From Roseofilum capinflatum BLCC-M114 (GTDB lineage Bacteria > Cyanobacteriota > Cyanobacteriia > Cyanobacteriales > Desertifilaceae), in contig NZ_JAQOSO010000001.1 in NCBI RefSeq assembly GCF_030068505.1, forward strand, positions 1-64,000: a DNA stretch of 64,000 nt, read 5' to 3'. Position numbers and translations under genes: made by a program. Below the pieces are notes generated by a model, which made no database searches, was not told the origin of the DNA, and saw only the letters and a program-made list of their open reading frames with translations. Below are positions 61,658 to 64,000 of the stretch, one piece after another. Position 1 is the first letter of the stretch. Every line of letters begins with the position of its first letter.

Positions 61658-61812
61658 ATATCAAATCCGAATAATCAGTTACACTATGTCATTGCGAATG
61701 GAACGCAGTGGAATGAAGCAATCGCACAATCCCCGAATCTTGGCGTTTGGGCTTTGCGGAAATGCTTCCCTCCGGTCGCAATGACAAGTCTTTAAAACAA
61801 CGGATTTGATAT
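61658..61812. mobile_element. 155-bp element with nested inverted ends
   Basis: The outer ends ATATCAAATCCG (61658-61669) and CGGATTTGATAT (61801-61812) are exact reverse complements. Inside them, TGTCATTGCGA (61687-61697) and TCGCAATGACA (61776-61786) form a second perfect pair. The interior is non-coding. A related sequence in the opposite orientation lies at 9433-9533. This is a probable non-autonomous mobile element. The rest of the gap to 62082 has no gene that I can support. Confidence 0.72.
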
Positions 61813-62082
61813 AACAAGGGGCGGGTTCACCCAGATTTTGGACACCCAACCCTCAACCCCGTAAACCTGCCCCCAACCCTGGCAATCGGCGATCGTGAGA
61901 ATAGCCTACCCGTGGCTCAAGGTCTGGCGAGCTAGGGATGGCGATCGCACGGTAGAATAGAGAGCGGACTTCAACCGAACTTTAAAATCTCCAATAGTAT
62001 TAACCGTTTTCAAATCGTCTTTACTGTACATTCTATAAATAATCTTTGTTGACCAACCCCCAATTCAGTTGAGGTAAAGAAT

Positions 62083-62925
62083 GTGGATGAACTCAGAACA
62101 GTCCTAGAACTAGCCACAGAAGAAGAGTTACAACAATTAACCCATCTCCTCTTTGAGCGCAAGCTCAACCCCCTAGATTATGTTTATACCCCCGATCCGA
62201 TCGCCGTTCAAAGTCAAACCCGCCAACAGTGGATTGATGCCATAGAAGAGCGCTTCCAATTCTTAGCTGCTGATGGGTTCACGGTTTTGCGGGGACAAAC
62301 TCAGAAAATCACCTATCGGCAAGTCCTCCTGCAAGTCTGTCACTATCTGAAACTCCCCTATTCCCAAGAACTCTCCACCACAGAACTGGAAGCGGAAATC
62401 TTTTTACACCTGATTCGGCGCTCCTGGAAAAAGCTGCCAGCCGAGCAAAAACGGGGCTTAAAGGAACGCATCCGTAAAGCGCTTGCAAAATCAGATTTTG
62501 CTGAACCTCTACCTTTATCGGCTCAGAAAGACCCGATTGCCGTATTTTTGAAAGGAGGGTGCGCCTTAGCCGTCAATTCCGTCATTCGTCCCCTATTGGT
62601 GCAAAAACTGGCCCAACAATTTGCCCTTCATTTTGCCGCCTATCAAGCCGCGAAACAAGCTCTAGTCCGGGGTGGGGCGATCGCCGCCACCAAAATTCAA
62701 TCCCAAATTGTCCTGCAAAAAGCCACCTTCGGCATGGCCAGCAATGCCGCTCGCTATGGGGCAGCCAGAACCCTATTCGCTGTCCTCGGCCCCGCGCTGT
62801 GGGCCTGGTTTTTTGCCGATCTCGGCTGGCGGGCGATCGCCACTAACTACACCCGCATCATTCCCATGATCTTTGCCCTCGCCCAAATTCGGCTCACCCG
62901 TTCCACCGCTTGGGAAATGGCATGA
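62083..62925 (+). CDS. YaaW-like protein (UPF0174/DUF3944)
   Basis: A 280-aa protein of the YaaW type. The N-terminus MDELRTVLELATEEELQQLTHLLF resembles DUF3944; the middle has EIFLHLIRRSWKKLPAEQKRGL, and the C-terminal half is hydrophobic, with a likely membrane-associated helix near LFAVLGPALWAWFFADLGW. Function unknown. The start is a GTG at 62083. Its stop overlaps the ATG of the next gene (ATGA), so the two are translationally coupled. Confidence 0.75.
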   Translation: MDELRTVLELATEEELQQLTHLLFERKLNPLDYVYTPDPIAVQSQTRQQWIDAIEERFQFLAADGFTVLRGQTQKITYRQVLLQVCHYLKLPYSQELSTTELEAEIFLHLIRRSWKKLPAEQKRGLKERIRKALAKSDFAEPLPLSAQKDPIAVFLKGGCALAVNSVIRPLLVQKLAQQFALHFAAYQAAKQALVRGGAIAATKIQSQIVLQKATFGMASNAARYGAARTLFAVLGPALWAWFFADLGWRAIATNYTRIIPMIFALAQIRLTRSTAWEMA

Positions 62926-64000
62926 CCCCTGCATATCCTCAAAGACCCTGGTTTTATCTCCAAGGTTGGTTAGCCACCTTTGTCTTTAGTCCCTTCTTAG
63001 GAGGATTGTTGGGACTCACCTTCCTCTTCGACGTAGGACGAGCGCGAGGAAACCAATCCCTCCGTCGCCCCCTCACCCAAGCCTTAATTATTTTTAGTTT
63101 AGGTTTAATCTTCACCTGCTTACTGGGGGAATTTCCTGGAGAAGCAGCCCTCGGTTTAGCCCATTTTCTGCCCTTCATCTTCATCTTGGTCTTCCTCGCC
63201 GAGCTGATCGACACCCCCGCTCATCTGCGCCGCATGGCTTCCTGGGTCGTCTTCTCTTCTCTCCCCGTCGCCATCATCGGCTTAGGGCAACAGTTTTGGG
63301 GATGGTCAGGGCCGATCCGATGGCTAGGTATCGTCATTGACTGGCCCTTAACCGCAGGCGGTATCCCCCCCGGCCGGGTCTCGTCCGTCTTCAGCTATGC
63401 CAACGATCTGGCGGCCTATCTAGTGATTGTCTGGATACTCGCATTAGGATTACTCCTAGAAAAACGTCCCAAAAAACGCTGGTTTTGGATCGGGTTAGGA
63501 GTCACCACCGTTTTAGATGGCATCACCCTATTTTTAACCCATTCTCGCAATGCCTGGGCGATCGCCACCTTCGCCGTTTTAGCCTACGCTCTCTATTGGG
63601 GATGGCGTAAATTAGTCGCCGCAGTCATAGCCCTCTGTGGACTCATTCTCTGGTCAGCCTTTGGCATCGATCCCTCCCGCCAATGGGCGCGGATCGTAGT
63701 CCCCCCCTACATTTGGGCTAGACTCAGCGATGAGATGTTTCCCGACCGTCCATTAGCGCAACTGCGATCGACCCAATGGCAATTCGCGATCGACTTAATT
63801 CATCAACGGCCTTTTTTCGGTTGGGGACTGCGGAGTTTCTCCCCCCTCTATGAAACCCAAATGAACTATTGGGTTGGTCATCCCCACAATTTATCTTTAA
63901 TGCTGTTGTCTGAAATAGGCATTCCCCTAACCATTTGGCTCTTCTGTTTAGTCGGTTGGATCTTAGGTAAAGCGGTCTTACTCTTATCCCATTTACCCCG
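62922..64000 (+). CDS. O-antigen ligase family protein (partial, cut by window end)
   Basis: An open frame of at least 359 codons, starting ATG 62922 and running off the right edge. It is a polytopic membrane protein (about ten helices seen). Signatures of the Wzy_C/O-antigen ligase family: FLTHSRNAWAIATF, and later FFGWGLRSFSPLYETQMNYW followed by VGHPHNLSLMLLSEIGIP, the periplasmic-loop and His-rich motif of ligases and polymerases. It probably acts on polysaccharide or lipid-linked glycans. Start and 4-bp overlap with the YaaW-like gene are clear; the end is not visible. Confidence 0.85.
   Translation, partial: MTPAYPQRPWFYLQGWLATFVFSPFLGGLLGLTFLFDVGRARGNQSLRRPLTQALIIFSLGLIFTCLLGEFPGEAALGLAHFLPFIFILVFLAELIDTPAHLRRMASWVVFSSLPVAIIGLGQQFWGWSGPIRWLGIVIDWPLTAGGIPPGRVSSVFSYANDLAAYLVIVWILALGLLLEKRPKKRWFWIGLGVTTVLDGITLFLTHSRNAWAIATFAVLAYALYWGWRKLVAAVIALCGLILWSAFGIDPSRQWARIVVPPYIWARLSDEMFPDRPLAQLRSTQWQFAIDLIHQRPFFGWGLRSFSPLYETQMNYWVGHPHNLSLMLLSEIGIPLTIWLFCLVGWILGKAVLLLSHLP

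Noticed and set aside
1-64000. tRNA, rRNA and tmRNA genes.
   Set aside because: I looked through the spacers for cloverleaf and TTCGANTC-type signals and found none that I could support.

Overview
The window is chromosomal DNA from a cyanobacterium, probably a filamentous, gas-vacuolate one. Evidence: the HIP1 octamer GCGATCGC is everywhere in genes and spacers; there are gas-vesicle genes (gvpF, gvpG), a ferrochelatase with a C-terminal chlorophyll-a/b-binding-like helix, a small photosystem-type membrane protein, DUF760, DUF4332 and pentapeptide proteins, and 7-bp short tandem repeats of the kind known from filamentous cyanobacteria. Genus and species cannot be fixed from the sequence alone.

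Layout. 0-3.6 kb: gvpF-gvpG on the minus strand, then a conserved unknown gene overlapping a Sua5/YrdC gene, and a degenerate histidine kinase. 3.8-9.4 kb: a three-gene signalling operon (secreted solute-binding protein, transmembrane hybrid kinase, soluble receiver-kinase). 9.8-14.5 kb: deoC, recO, an MFS exporter and a glycosyltransferase, separated by repeat-rich spacers. 14.7-15.6 kb: a small photosystem-type gene and a four-repeat CRISPR array with no cas genes nearby. 15.8-26.4 kb: housekeeping genes (phosphoesterase, rhodanese, obg, bcp, cobQ, ferredoxin, an FHA-PrsW protease, def) and several small unknown genes. 26.7-33.1 kb: prolyl oligopeptidase, two pentapeptide proteins, and a scarred region where remnants of a polyketide synthase and of a DUF4058 gene are joined beside repeats. 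33.2-40.1 kb: a 1930-residue multisensor kinase plus a receiver-kinase partner. 40.2-50.1 kb: aroH, sppA, a DMT exporter, a peptidoglycan-binding/HEAT protein, an ABC ATPase, prfC, ppk2, msrA and a creatininase-family gene. 50.2-64 kb: a beta-CASP-type hydrolase, hemH, folB, DUF760, mutY, a chorismate-binding enzyme, a third pentapeptide protein, a deacetylase-family hydrolase, a truncated Uma2 gene, a YaaW-like gene and an O-antigen-ligase-type gene cut by the window end.

How it works together. Most genes are single housekeeping functions. Two signalling loci stand out: the solute-binding protein/hybrid-kinase/receiver-kinase operon, and the multisensor kinase, which carries a textbook LOV flavin domain together with a cyanobacteriochrome-like GAF (Cys-His) and paired CBS domains. 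The other theme is repeats: mobile mini-elements with inverted ends, 7-, 24- and 44-bp tandem repeats and small hairpins fill almost every spacer. In several places they have entered reading frames: twice in the hybrid kinase, at the end of deoC, and at the start of the beta-CASP gene. They also border the gene remnants.
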